A stretch of 64,000 nucleotides of DNA. Source: Danio rerio (Eukaryota; Chordata; Actinopteri; Cypriniformes; Danionidae). The position numbers and the translations under genes are program-made. The stretch spans positions 17,677,001 to 17,741,000 of the forward strand of contig NC_133200.1 in NCBI RefSeq assembly GCF_049306965.1. The letters are read 5' to 3'. Shown one piece after another: positions 35,145 to 64,000 of the stretch. A model generated the notes under the pieces. It had not been told where the DNA came from, ran no database searches, and saw only the letters and a list, made by a program, of their open reading frames with translations. Numbering within the stretch: the first letter of the stretch is position 1; each line of letters begins with the position of its first letter.

Positions 35145-38100
35145 CAACATTATGGAAGGAAGTTTGTGATTTCAAATCTCATACACTACCTGACAAAAGT
35201 CTTTTGGCCTATCCAAGTTTTAGGGATAACAAATAATAACTTGAATTCTAGTTGATCATTTGGCGTCAAAAGTGGCTTATATAAAGTGCAAAGGCCCCTA
35301 GATTACGCTTATTTTACTAAAATAAATTATGATCATGCCTTGATCTTTAAATAATTAGGACAGTAAGGTCTGACTTTTCTTACTTAACAAAAATAATGTA
35401 CAGTATAGAATATAAAGTTATGGTGCAGTGGAAAAAGAATTCATATTGTGTATGACTCCCATAAGCAAGATGACGGCATCCATACATTTCTGCAATGACT
35501 CAAATAACTTGTTAATAAAGTCATCTGGAATGGCAAAAAAAGCGTTCTTGCAGGACTCCCAGAGTTCATCAAGATTCTTTGGATTCATCTTCAATGCCTC
35601 CTTTATTTTACCCCAGACATGCTCAATGATGTTCAAATCTGGTGACTGGGCTGGCCATTTCTGGAATATCTTGACCTTATTTGCTTTCAGGAACTTTGAT
35701 GTGAAGGCTGAAGTATGAGAAGGAGCACTATCCTGCTGAAGAATTTGCCCTCCTGTGTGGTTTGTAATGTAATGATCAACACAAATGTATTGATGACTCA
35801 GGCTGTTGATGTTGTCATCCACTCTGCAGATCTCTCACACACCACCATACTGAATGTAACCCCAAACCATGATTTTTGCTTCACCAAACTTGACTGATTT
35901 ATGTGAGAATCTTGGGTCCGTGCGGGTTCCAATAGGTCTTCTGCAGTATTTGTGCTGCAGATTAACAGATGATTCATAATAAAAATCTACCTTTTGCCAC
36001 TTTTCCAAATGATTAACTTGAGATCTCTTGGAGACAGTTAACTTTGTACATGTTGGCAGTGTCTTGAGGTTGCTCTGTATGATAGAATTTTTCTATGCGC
36101 GGTTTGATTGGATGAGGATGATAAAACTGATTAATCTACTTATAAAATATAAGTAAAAAAATAAAGTAGCGCCTGCAGGATAAAGGAAAATAGTGATGTA
36201 ATCAGCACTAAAACTGTACTCAAGTGAAAGTAAAAGTACAGATTTTTTAAACTACTTACAATTCCTGAGAAAAACTACTCAAGTACAGTAATTTGAGTAT
36301 TTTTATAATTTTGTTACTTTACACCACTGCTTGTAAGTGAATGACGCTCAGTCTGGTTTTGGCGATGACTAACCTAGACGGTTGACAACATATCGGCCAA
36401 GAAAGCCAGTGGCTCCAAAAACAGTGGCAGCGAGTCCACTAATGGATGAGCGGCCTCCTTTTCCACGGGGCACTATGGCATGATGGATCTTCCTCTGCTG
36501 TACCGTCACAGGAGCTGCTGCCAGCAACACCGGAGAACAGGTGCCTGAAATAAAGCATTTCAGACTGAAATTGAGGATTAAAAAAAGAAATTGCTTAATA
36601 TATTGCTCAATAAGTGCCTTGACAGACTAAATCATTAACAAAACATATGTATTGATAATAAAACAGCAAGAGTAAGTTCATATATAAATGGTTTAATGTG
36701 TGATTAAATGTGTGCAAACAAATTTTTTTTTGTTCCATTTTAACTAAAATTGAAGTGATTATTAAATAAAATATATATATATTTTTTTAAAGTTTATTCA
36801 GCCAAATTTTTGGTCGGGTAAATGCTGAAACAGTAGTTTCATAGCATCACAATTAAGCTATGACAACACATGCTTTAAGTTTCTTTAACTGAATAAATAA
36901 AATATGTAATAAATAAAAAAACATTTAAATTTATTTTGTTATAGAAGATCCAACTGTATTTTTATAAAGTCTGCATATGATATATAATAGGGCTGTGTGA
37001 TTAATCAAAAAGTAAATCGAAAAGTGTTTTAATTTTAGTTGTTCAACATTGATGTTCAATAAATAATCATATATAGTAGGTAGTGTGTGTTTCCTTCATT
37101 TATGTATTTTAAAATCAAGTAATGCACTAAAAAAATCTCTGACTTGTAATGTGTAAACTTTTTAGTGTGCAAAACAGTAAACTATAAGGGCAAAAGTAAA
37201 TATATAAATAAATAGTGAAATAGTTAAAAAGTTAAAATGCTAAATTAATCGAAATTTTTTACTTTAGGTCAAATCGCCCAGCCCTAATATATAAAATTAG
37301 GTATACACACACAAACACTATTTTATACAGTATGTTTCATATGAAAAGGTTACATTATTAAATGTATTAACTGTAATTATGCACACATTATTTTATATAT
37401 TAATTCTATTTTTATATTTTATTTATTTTAAATGTTGCAGAGTTTTTAAAGTTAACATAAGAAGCCCTGTGTGCATCTTATGTGCTTCTGTAAATCTAAC
37501 GTTAGCTAGAAAATTGAGGTGAAGTTGGCTTTATATTCTCACATTCATACATTCTCCTAAATAATTTAACTTCAGAAAAGTATTATTTGCACATTTCAAA
37601 GCGGGAAATCATATTAGCAGCAAATAACCATCAAAGTACAACATTGTTGACAGTGCTAATGTTGTTGTGAAGTCATCCATACAAACATGCGATTTCAGAC
37701 CGACGTCTTCAAAACAAAATAGGGAATATGTGCGAATACAAAACCAGTGTTGTCTCAATTAAACATGATTTTAAATTCATTTTCGAACAGTGACACGGTC
37801 TTGATAACATTAAGGAGAATGTCCGAATATAAAGCCAACTTTACTCCAGTAAGTTAGCTGGAAAGTGAACTCACTGTTTTGAAACATTTCCTCCGATTGT
37901 ATTAACTTACATTAGGTTGCATGCAGCGTATTGCTTACATACATTTTGCATGTAATGTATTGTAGTAAAATGCCTGGTGTTTATTATTTTAAATGTCATA
38001 ACAGCACATTTATAGTAACACATCAGTATTCGTGTACAAATGAGGCCTGTTGTCTTCAGCCGAGGTCAAAAAACATAAGACAACGATTTCCACAAACATC

Positions 38101-38256
38101 ACCTGATGGCTATATTAATCGTATTATTAACAGCTCAAACATTAACAGCGTTAATGTACAGTAAAACTGTGTATAATAATGCAATGTAACAGCGAACTCA
38201 CCTGAAAGCTTGGGAAGGACACCCGCAGGACGGCAAATCAGTGTGACAGCCGCCAT
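28791..38256 (-). CDS. ndufa9: NADH dehydrogenase (ubiquinone) 1 alpha subcomplex subunit 9, mitochondrial
   Basis: Eleven exons: 38256-38202, 36544-36374, 34861-34764, 34655-34564, 33126-32985, 32468-32366, 30017-29947, 29842-29766, 29673-29578, 29485-29419 and 28961-28791. They total 1143 bp (380 aa plus TAA; human 377 aa) with all phases closed. The first about 40 residues are an arginine-bearing, acid-poor mitochondrial presequence. A Rossmann nucleotide-binding loop GATGFLG is at about 62-68, followed by [79 protein letters not shown] and the C-terminal KPSKTVNF. It is a supernumerary subunit of complex I, of the short-chain dehydrogenase fold. It binds NADPH and sits near the hinge of the two arms on the matrix side. 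Zebrafish has duplicates; this is the one beside galnt8 and dyrk4, probably ndufa9a. Confidence 0.96.
29087..29348 (-). mobile_element. DANA SINE in ndufa9 intron
   Basis: Reverse orientation: TTCCTTCGGCTTAGTTCC, CATATGTTTTACACAG, ATGCCCTTCCAGCC, CCAGTACTGGGAAAC, and the head CGAGCGACCTCCTTGCTGTG. It is well preserved in both halves. Confidence 0.85.
30100..30830 (+). mobile_element. LINE 3' fragment (L2/Rex1-like)
   Basis: One plus-strand frame (30279-30428) encodes a typical end of a non-LTR reverse transcriptase: [20 protein letters not shown], then [13 protein letters not shown]. It ends in a TGA and is followed by a 3' UTR-like stretch split by a hAT MITE at 30445-30638. The family cannot be set from this short piece; the PKLWNSLP..L..AK.LKT.LF block is common to L2 and Rex1. 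It lies in an ndufa9 intron. Confidence 0.6.
30445..30638. mobile_element. hAT MITE in the LINE fragment
   Basis: 194 bp. The left end is CAGGGATCACCAAACTTGTT and the reversed right end is CAGGGGTCACCAATCTTGTT. Flanks CTCTAAAG (30437-30444) and CTCTATAG (30639-30646) match at 7 of 8 bases. It is a classic short hAT MITE. Confidence 0.85.
31190..32365. other. ndufa9 intron, no clear feature
   Basis: AT-rich intron sequence with an A-run at 31680-31698. I see no exon or clear element ends. Confidence 0.3.
35107..35141. repeat. (GT)n microsatellite
   Basis: About 17 GT repeats inside the DNA transposon of ndufa9 intron 2. Confidence 0.95.
35184..36055 (-). mobile_element. Tc1-like transposon with decayed transposase
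   Basis: The left terminus CACTACCTGACAAAAGTC follows a TA. On the minus strand, 35822-35418 encodes the C-terminal half of a Tc1/mariner transposase: [11 protein letters not shown] (second catalytic Asp block), [20 protein letters not shown] (third acidic residue, DD34E spacing), then the usual tail ending at a stop. Upstream, matching text ([11 protein letters not shown]-like) is in another frame, so the gene is frameshifted and lacks its N-terminal DNA-binding part. It is a plain dead DNA transposon. Confidence 0.8.
36988..37286. mobile_element. hAT MITE with perfect target duplication
   Basis: 299 bp in ndufa9 intron 1. Ends are TAGGGCTGTGTGATT and, reversed, TAGGGCTGGGCGATTT. Both flanks are ATATATAA (36980-36987 and 37287-37294), an exact 8-bp duplication. 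Confidence 0.8.
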
Positions 38257-38715
38257 GATTATGGCCGTCAGAGCTGAGACGGAAGCTGAGGAGGCTCAAA
38301 CGCAAAGCAAAACCCGCGAAATTTTACTTTCTATGGATGGTACGGTAAGAGCTTGTTAAGCGTTTTAGTTTTTACAGATTTGTCGTTTATTTGTGAGCCA
38401 ACAAAACACAACTTAGTTACAAGTACACTGTAAAGGAAAAACCGAACGTTTACGACGCTATAAATGGTTATTCCCACAGTTGTACGAACTTCAGTTTTTT
38501 TTTAACCCCAGAGGTAAACATTCATTCATTTTCTTGTCGGCTTAGTCCCTTTATTAATCTGGGGTCGCCACAGAGGAAGGAACCGCCAACGTATCCAGCA
38601 TATGTTTTACGGAGCGGATGCCCTTCCAGAAACATCCATACACACTCATTTACACTCATACGCTACGGACAATTTAGCCTACGCAGTTCACCTGTACTTG
38701 GACTGCAAATTCCAC

Positions 38716-41619
38716 GGCAGGCACTTTTTTCCAGGGGTTTCAGTACAGCGTAACCGCTACTACGTCATCGGGTGGGCGTGGCCTATCTGTGAATTTGCAT
38801 AGGTCACGGATCATGCGCAGATTGTGAAAACAGCCGTTAGATTCAGATACCTGTGCGTATTCGCAGGGGTTTCGTGTCAAATGCCTTTTATATGCAGTAC
38901 TAAATAGCTGTCCTGATCGCAGGTGTTTCATGTGAAGTCAGTGTATGTTATATTAAACAAATTAACTTAAGATACCTCTCAGATTACATTAATACTGTTA
39001 TAACTTAAGATACCTGTCCCGATCCTACGGCTTTTGTGTCAAATACTTTATATATCATATACAGTAGCATCAGATACCTGTCCTGATGCCAGGGGTTTCA
39101 TGTATAATTACTTTTATATTAGTTAACATCAGATACCTGTCCTGATACCAGGGGTTTCATGTATAATTACTTTTATATTAGTTAACATCAGATACCTGTC
39201 CTGATCCCAGGTGTTTCATGTATGATCACTTTTATATTATATACAGTAACATCAGATACCTGTCCTGATCCCAGCGGTTTCATGTATGATCACTTTTATA
39301 TATATTAACATCAGATACCTGTCCTGATCCCAGCGGTTTCATGTATGATCACTTTTATATTATATACAGTTACATCAGATACCTGTCCTGATCCCAGCGG
39401 TTTCATGTATGATCAATTTTATATATATATTAACATCAGATACCTGTCCTGATCTCAGGGGTTTCATGTATGATCACTTTTATATACAGTAACATCAGAT
39501 ACCTGTCCTGATCCCAGGGGTTTCATGTATGATCACTTTTATATTATATACAGTTACATCAGATACCTGTCCTGATCCCAGCGGTTTCATGTATGATCAA
39601 TTTTATATATATATTAACATCAGATACCTGTCCTGATCTCAGGGGTTTCATGTATGATCACTTTTATATACAGTAACATCAGATACCTGTCCTGATCCCT
39701 GGGGTTTCATGTATGATCACTTTTATATTATATACAGTAACATCAGATACCTGTCCTGATCCCAGGGGTTTCATGTATGATCACTTTTATATACAGTAAC
39801 ATCAGATACCTGTCCTGATCCCAGGGGTTTCATGTATGATCACTTTTATATATATTAACATCAGATACCTGTCCTGATCCCAGGGGTTTCATGTATGATC
39901 ACTTTTATATTATATATATTAACATCAGATACCTGTCCTGATCCCAGGTGTTTCATGTATGATCACTTTTATATTATATACAGTAACATCAGATACCTGT
40001 CCTGATCCCAGGTGTTTCATGTATGATCAATTTTATATACATTAACATCAAATACCTGTCCTGATCCCAGGGGTTTCATGTATGATCACTTTTATATACA
40101 TTAACATCAAATACCTGTCCTGATCCCAGGTGTTTCATGTATGATCAATTTTATATACATTAACATCAGATACCTGTCCTGATCCCAGGTGTTTCATGTA
40201 TGATCAATTTTATATACATTAACATCAAATACCTGTCCTGATCCCAGGGGTTTCATGTATGATCACTTTTATATACATTAACATCAAATACCTGTCCTGA
40301 TCCCAGGTGTTTCATGTATGATCAATTTTATATACATTAACATCAGATACCTGTCCTGATCTCAGGGGTTTCATGTATGATCACTTTTATATTATATACA
40401 GTAGCATCAGATACCTGTCCTGATCCCAGGGGTTTCATGTATGATCACTTTTATATTATATACAGTAACATCAGATACCTGTCCTGATCCCAGGGGTTTC
40501 ATGTATGATCACTTTTATATACAGTAACATCAGATACCTGTCCTGATCCCAGGGGTTTCATGTATGATCACTTTTATATATATTAACATCAGATACCTGT
40601 CCTGATCCCAGGGGTTTCATGTATGATCACTTTTATATTATATATATTAACATCAGATACCTGTCCTGATCCCAGGTGTTTCATGTATGATCACTTTTAT
40701 ATTATATACAGTAACATCAGATACCTGTCCTGATCCCAGGTGTTTCATGTATGATCACTTTTATATTATATACAGTAACATCAGATACCTGTCCTGATCC
40801 CAGGTGTTTCATGTATGATCAATTTTATATACATTAACATCAAATACCTGTCCTGATCCCAGGGGTTTCATGTATGATCACTTTTATATACATTAACATC
40901 AAATACCTGTCCTGATCCCAGGTGTTTCATGTATGATCAATTTTATATACATTAACATCAGATACCTGTCCTGATCCCAGGGGTTTCATGTATGATCACT
41001 TTTATATACAGTAACATCAGATACCTGTCCTGATGCCAGGTGTTTCATGTATGATCAGTTTTATATTAGTTGACATCAGATACCTGTCCTGATCCCAGGT
41101 GTTTTGTGTATGATGACTTTAAATAAAAATAGAAAATAAATATGAGTTATGTTAATTAACTAAGATCGAGAAAGAAAAATTAACCACGATTTATTACAGA
41201 AAATGTGGTATTTATTTGTTTAAACATGACTGAATACCATATTTTAAACTACAAAAACACGGTTAACCTTACCACAACCATTATTATTTGGTTTAAAATG
41301 GAAGTACAAAAGCCCAGAGACAGTAAAATGGATTAAAACGAGGTCAGCTGTTCTTGCTAATGAAATCTTTAAATTATAACATTATAACAACAAAAAAATA
41401 ACCTGTATGATTGTTTTTTTCCTTCGTTATCCACCGCGGTAGGTTCTTTATCCATAATCATCCTGTTTGAAATGACCGCGCTAAAAAAGAACCTGTACTG
41501 CGCATGATCGGTGACCTCTCAGTATTGTTTTTTTTTTTAAGGGGGCGTTTCCCAAACACCGACCTAGCCACGCCCATTTTACGTCGTGGTAATGAAACCC
41601 CTGGAATTTAGTGCATGCC
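38716..41619. mobile_element. DNA transposon with minisatellite interior, inserted in a DANA SINE
   Basis: The terminal inverted repeats are 27 bp each (38716-38742 and 41593-41619) and match at 23 of 27 positions, sharing GGCA.GCACT at the tip and CCAGGGGTTTCA inside. A second inverted pair lies further in: 38802-38820 (GGTCACGGATCATGCGCAG) and 41498-41516, with one mismatch. Flanks are identical: CAAATTCCAC at 38706-38715 and 41620-41629, a 10-bp direct repeat within SINE sequence. No transposase is seen. Superfamily is open; 9-10-bp duplications are known for MULE-type elements. Most of the interior is the tandem array 38846-41112. Confidence 0.78.
38846..41112. repeat. Minisatellite, about 34 units of about 60 bp
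   Basis: From 39071 to about 41112 I count 34 units, each with CAGATACCTGTCCTGATCCC, AGGGGTTTCATGTATGATCA and an AT-rich spacer of varying length (TTTTATATACAGTAACAT and longer forms). A few degenerate units precede it (38846, 38973 and 39004 regions). Single-base variants (AGGGG, AGGTG, AGCGG; CAGATACC, CAAATACC) recur in patterned order. The CCAGGGGTTTCA core is also the inner part of the host transposon's inverted ends. Confidence 0.95.
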
Positions 41620-41735
41620 CAAATTCCACACAGAAAAGTCGTCAACTGACTCAGCAGAAGCTCGAACCAGCGACGCTCTTGCTGTAAGACGACAGCACTA
41701 ACGTTACCTACTGCGCCACTGCGTCGCATTCTGAA

Positions 41736-42618
41736 AGACATTCTAGTTTTAATTAATATTTTATAATGATTAAAAAAGTGTAGATATGAGCTCAAATGTA
41801 TCAGAATTTATTTATTTTAGAACACATGCACTTAATTTAAAGGCCTATAAAAATAACAATAAATTAAGTCCAGACTTAATTTGCACTCTAAGAAATACAT
41901 TTTATTTTAATTATATAATACTTGTATGAATTGTATAATATCTACACAGCATGTCATAATTCTGAAAGTTTGATATTATATAGAAAGCAATATTATGCAT
42001 TAATGTAATTATTTATATAGAAATGTATAATAATATATAAATATATTGTAATAGAAAGCTTCAGACACTGTATTCTTCTCACACTTGATTTATAAGTTAT
42101 TTATATAATAAAAGATTTTTTTTTATTTGATTGTTATATTGTTTTTAAATATAACTTTTATATCTCTCAAGTCTTTACTTCTCTACAAAACATTATTGTG
42201 ATAAAACTTTCACCATAAGTGGACAAAAATGTTTCAAAATCAAACTTCAAACTACAAACCGAGCAATTCTATGCAAATGTCGACCTTGTGTACTTTTTTG
42301 GTCACATCCATAACGCATATTTATTTTCCTCATTTAAAATATTACAAAATACAGATTGATATTTTTCTGATCCTATGACTCTGTGATTAGTTGTTTTGGA
42401 AAATAAAAACAGATGTTTCAATATAATGTTAACATATACTTTCTTTGTGAATTTATGTTTTGAGATTTTACTGCAAATGTCACATCCATAATGCTGGAAT
42501 TGCTACGTCAACAGGCATTAGAAGAAAATAAGATATGCTCCATGTTATTTATATCACTTTCTAGTCACTTATAATCTTATTCTTATATTATATATTCTTA
42601 TATATATATATATATATA
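41736..42618. other. Intergenic AT-rich sequence
   Basis: No gene is seen. A short (TA)n run is at 42600-42617, next to the DANA insertion. Confidence 0.35.
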
Positions 42619-42998
42619 GCTGGGCAAAGCAGTAGCACAGTAGGCTGTTTCCTCACAGCAAGAAGGTCGCTGGGTCGCTGGTTTGAGCCTCAGCTCAGTA
42701 GGTGTTTCTGTGTGATTTTGCATGTTCTCCCTGCGTTCAGGTGGGTTTCCTCCGGGTGCTCCGGTTTCCCCCACAGTCCAAAGACATGTGGTGCAGGTGA
42801 ATTGGGTAGGCTAAATTGTCCGTAGTTTATGAGGGTGTGTGTGAATGTGTGTGTGGATATTTCCCAGAGATGGGTTGCGGCTGGAAGGGCATCCGCTGTG
42901 TAAAAACTTGCTGGATAAGTTGCTGGTTCATTCCGCTGTGGCGACCCCGCATTAATAAAGGGACTAAGCCGACAAGAAAATGAATAAATGAATGAATG
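42619..42998 (+). mobile_element. DANA SINE, near full length
   Basis: The head AGCAAGAAGGTCGCTGG, then GTGGGTTTCCTCCGGGTGC, TCCGGTTTCCCCCACAGTCC, GGGTTGCGGCTGGAAGGGC, CATTCCGCTGTGGCGACC, and a (AATG)n-like tail. It is the best preserved copy in the window, so probably the youngest. Confidence 0.92.
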
Positions 42999-43066
42999 AT
43001 ATATCTAGCCATAAAAAAACAATAACAGAAACATAAAGAAAACATTTTCACATTTACCAGAAGTAC

Positions 43067-43072
43067 TTTATT
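43067..43072 (-). terminator. dyrk4: Candidate dyrk4 poly(A) signal
   Basis: AATAAA on the minus strand is followed by GT- and T-rich sequence (GGTAAATGTG, then TTTATGTTTCTGTTATTG), a good downstream element. It lies 2.26 kb past the dyrk4 stop. The stretch 43080-44080 between is not obviously repetitive, consistent with a long 3' UTR. Earlier AATAAA signals, such as near 44940, could be used instead. Confidence 0.4.
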
Positions 43073-43079
43073 TTAATGC

Positions 43080-44095
43080 ATACACATCCCCTTGATGAAC
43101 ATATAAAAGCCATTTCCACTAAATCAATCAAGTCCAGACCGTGTTTGCATTTAAAAATTCACATTTAGTTCCATATTACATCTTTATTGTCATAATTATG
43201 ACAGTACATTACACACATTATTCAAGAGACGATTATTCTAATACTGAAAGGCACTACCTAACACCCTCCGTCCAAGACTTTCTTCTAAAACCCATAAACA
43301 AAACAACAAGGGATAAAGAGAGAGCATACGGTAGTAAAAATCTCCATGTGTATCAATTATAACAGATAAAACAATAACAAGAACAAGTAAAACCTTGTCT
43401 AATGTTTACATGTCTTGATGGCATCCGCATAGGGTGCATGGTATTTACTGTATCTTACTCTATTTACAAGAAAATAAACTATTACAATCCATAAAACGTT
43501 GTACTTTTACTCTAAACAGCGTTCTTGACCTCCCTCGAAATCGAAATCATAACAATCATCAATAAAAATCACGCAATTCTTGTGCACATTTTGATGATCT
43601 AGTGTGCTTTCCGTCAGATTTAGTCTGAGGATTTGTTCTTCTAGAGTAAAAACATGTACGATGAATCTCTTTGGCTCAGTTATTATTGCACTGACAGGCA
43701 TACTAACTTTTAAAAAAATTAAATCTGGCAAACGACAAGGAAATATACAAACACTGTTAATACATGCAGTAAATATTGCACAATAAAGCAGCTTTGGTAC
43801 TCAAGGTTAGGTTGAGCTCTATTAATGACGTTGCTAAAAGCTTTGACTCTTAAAAAATGAAAATGAAAAAGCACACTAGACCCAATAAACATGCACATAG
43901 CATTATGCTCAGCAAAATATGCCAGTGTCACAAACAATAATCCTTTCCAAATACATCACAAGCACCAAAATGATATTTACTTTACTTCCAAATCAACAAC
44001 ACGGATTTTAATCATGAAAACACAATCGAATGCTCTTCAGCTATGTAACTGTTCTAGACTGAAAGTGAAGGTGCGATCACACTAGACTGCAGATG
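43080..44095 (-). other. Possible dyrk4 3' UTR, single-copy sequence
   Basis: Mixed-composition sequence without repeats or exons, on the downstream side of dyrk4. Short open frames here show no family motif. It is read as 3' UTR or intergenic. Confidence 0.35.
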
Positions 44096-44099
44096 ATTC

Positions 44100-45080
44100 A
44101 TTGAATTGAACTGTGTTTTTAAAAGTTTGATTGACTCGTTTTTATTGTATGTAATTAAATATTTTATATTTCAAATTATTTTGTGAATTATTTGATATTA
44201 TTTAATGAAAAAATTTCAGTACTTGATTAGATTTTATTCATTATTATTTTAATTAAGTTAATATTTTATTTTTCAAACTACTTTAGTAAATTATTTAATA
44301 TTTATTTAATTCTTTCAATATTTGATTTGATTTTATTCATTATTACTTTGACTAATTAAATATTTTATATTTCATATTGTTTTTTAAATTAATTTATAAT
44401 TATTTAATAAAACATTCAATATTTAATTAGATTCTATTCATGGTTATTTTAATGGATTAAATATTTTATTTTTTTAATTATTTGATAAATTATTTAATAT
44501 TCTTTTATTCAATCCTTTCAATGTTTGATTAAATTTATTAATTACTATTTTAATTCATTAATAATTTAATAAATGTGCTTAATTTAAATATTTTATATTT
44601 TTAAATTATTTAGTAAATTAATTTAATAATTATTTGATTTATTTACATTTTTAAACATTTAATTAGATTTTATTGATCCTTATTTTAATTAAGTAAATAT
44701 TTTATTTGAGGTGTTTAATTAAAATATTTTGTTCAAAAAATAGTTTTATAAATAAATTCAATAATTATTTTAATTTTTTAAACATTCAATTGGATTTGAT
44801 TCTTTCTTATTCTATTTAATAAAATATTTTGTTAAAGGTGTTTTATTTAAATTCTTTCTTTAAATTTTTTTTGTAAATTAAAATTAGTTTAAAATTATTT
44901 GATTTAGTTGATTTTTTAAACATTTAATTAGTTTGAATTCTTTATTTTAATTAATTAAATATTTTATTATATGCGTTTAATTTGAATAATTTAATAAAAA
45001 AATATTTTTGTATATTAATTAAATAATTATTTCATTTAATGTATTTTAAATATTTGATTTTATTTTTTAAATATTATTTA
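44100..45080. repeat. AT-rich degenerate tandem repeat, period about 100-130 bp
   Basis: The phrase TTAGATTTTATTCATTATTA and variants recur near 44228, 44331, 44427, 44530, 44667 and 44795, each followed by TTTAATTAA..AATATTTTAT and AAATTATTTAATA. About eight or nine diverged copies are visible, almost pure A+T. Confidence 0.65.
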
Positions 45081-45331
45081 GCAAATAATTAACTAAGAAA
45101 ACCAACATCCAGCATCACATCTTCAAAATTTGTGGCTAAACAGTTGTCAAACTCTAGTATGATGGCACCTTTTCATACCACAATGAATAAACAGCTAAAA
45201 ATAAATAAATAAATGATTAGTCTGACTTTCTTGGACATTTTAAAAACTCAAAGTCAAACTCTCTCTAATAAGCCGCACAAACGGTAAATCCAGACCAAGC
45301 GGCTGCAGTAAGAAACGCTTTGCTGTGGCTG

Positions 45332-64000
<18,669 letters not shown>

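Larger units (their letters stand above)
34912..36331. mobile_element. Non-autonomous DNA transposon interrupted by a Tc1 copy
   Basis: The left end CAATGGTGAAAAGAGTAC and the reversed right end CAGTGGTGTAAAGTAACAAAA are imperfect inverted repeats. Inner phrases ACTCAAGTGAAAGTA appear at both sides. It shares several blocks with 14565-15400. A Tc1-like transposon (35184 to about 36055) sits in the middle. It lies in ndufa9 intron 2. Confidence 0.55.
38526..41728 (-). mobile_element. DANA SINE split by a 2.9-kb insertion
   Basis: The SINE tail half (38526-38705; CTTGTCGGCTTAGTCCC, GGGTCGCCACAG, CATATGTTTTACGGAGCGG) and its tRNA-like head (41630 to about 41728; CACACAGAAAAGTCGTCAAC, GCTCGAACCAGCGACGCTC, CTGCGCCACTGCGTCGC) are in the right order and orientation. 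The sequence between them is a different element. The SINE also lacks the segment between its GGACTG and GCAAACTCC positions. Confidence 0.85.

Noticed and set aside
38846-41112. Possible CRISPR-like array because of regular repeats
   Set aside because: Spacers are not unique, being AT-rich variants of one another, and the genome is a vertebrate. It is a minisatellite.

Overview
The window looks like teleost nuclear DNA, and almost certainly zebrafish (Danio rerio) or a close cyprinid. It has short exons in long AT-rich introns, many DANA-type tRNA-derived SINEs, a 5S-rRNA-derived SINE3, Tc1, hAT and Harbinger elements, and long CA/TA microsatellites. There is no operon structure. Most of the DNA is intron or transposon debris.

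I read four vertebrate genes by splicing exons by eye, and all four lie on the minus strand. From left to right they are: ribc2 (3946-11402, 7 exons, 367 aa), an inner-junction/protofilament protein of ciliary axonemes; galnt8 (13515-24211, 11 exons, 594 aa), a Golgi GalNAc-transferase-like enzyme; ndufa9 (28791-38256, 11 exons, 380 aa), a mitochondrial complex I subunit; and dyrk4 (45332-61697, the last 9 exons), a dual-specificity kinase whose N-terminal exons lie beyond the right edge. In each case the codon phases close across every junction. A fifth gene, on the plus strand, contributes only its last three short exons and 3' UTR (320 to about 1040); I could not name it. galnt8-ndufa9-dyrk4 matches the order known from human 12p13. 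ribc2 is on 22q13 in human, so its place here marks a synteny break or a fish-specific arrangement.

The genes do not form a pathway; they are neighbours by ancestry. Each is built for a different compartment: cilium (ribc2), Golgi lumen (galnt8), mitochondrial matrix (ndufa9), and cytosol or nucleus (dyrk4). The ribc2 promoter carries a candidate RFX X-box beside a forkhead site, as expected for a ciliary gene.

Nested transposons fill the gaps. The clearest nests are hAT within hAT plus a DANA SINE in a ribc2 intron (8509-9971); a broken Ty3/Gypsy fossil carrying a DNA transposon and abutting a DANA SINE in a galnt8 intron (19480-23395); and a Tc1 copy inside an older DNA transposon in an ndufa9 intron (34912-36331). 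The most unusual structure is at 38716-41619. There a DNA transposon with 27-bp inverted ends, flanked by a 10-bp direct repeat, sits inside a DANA SINE. Its interior has grown into a minisatellite of about 34 units, and each unit carries the inner part of the transposon's own terminal repeat. I found no convincing new gene system; the unusual content is repeat architecture.
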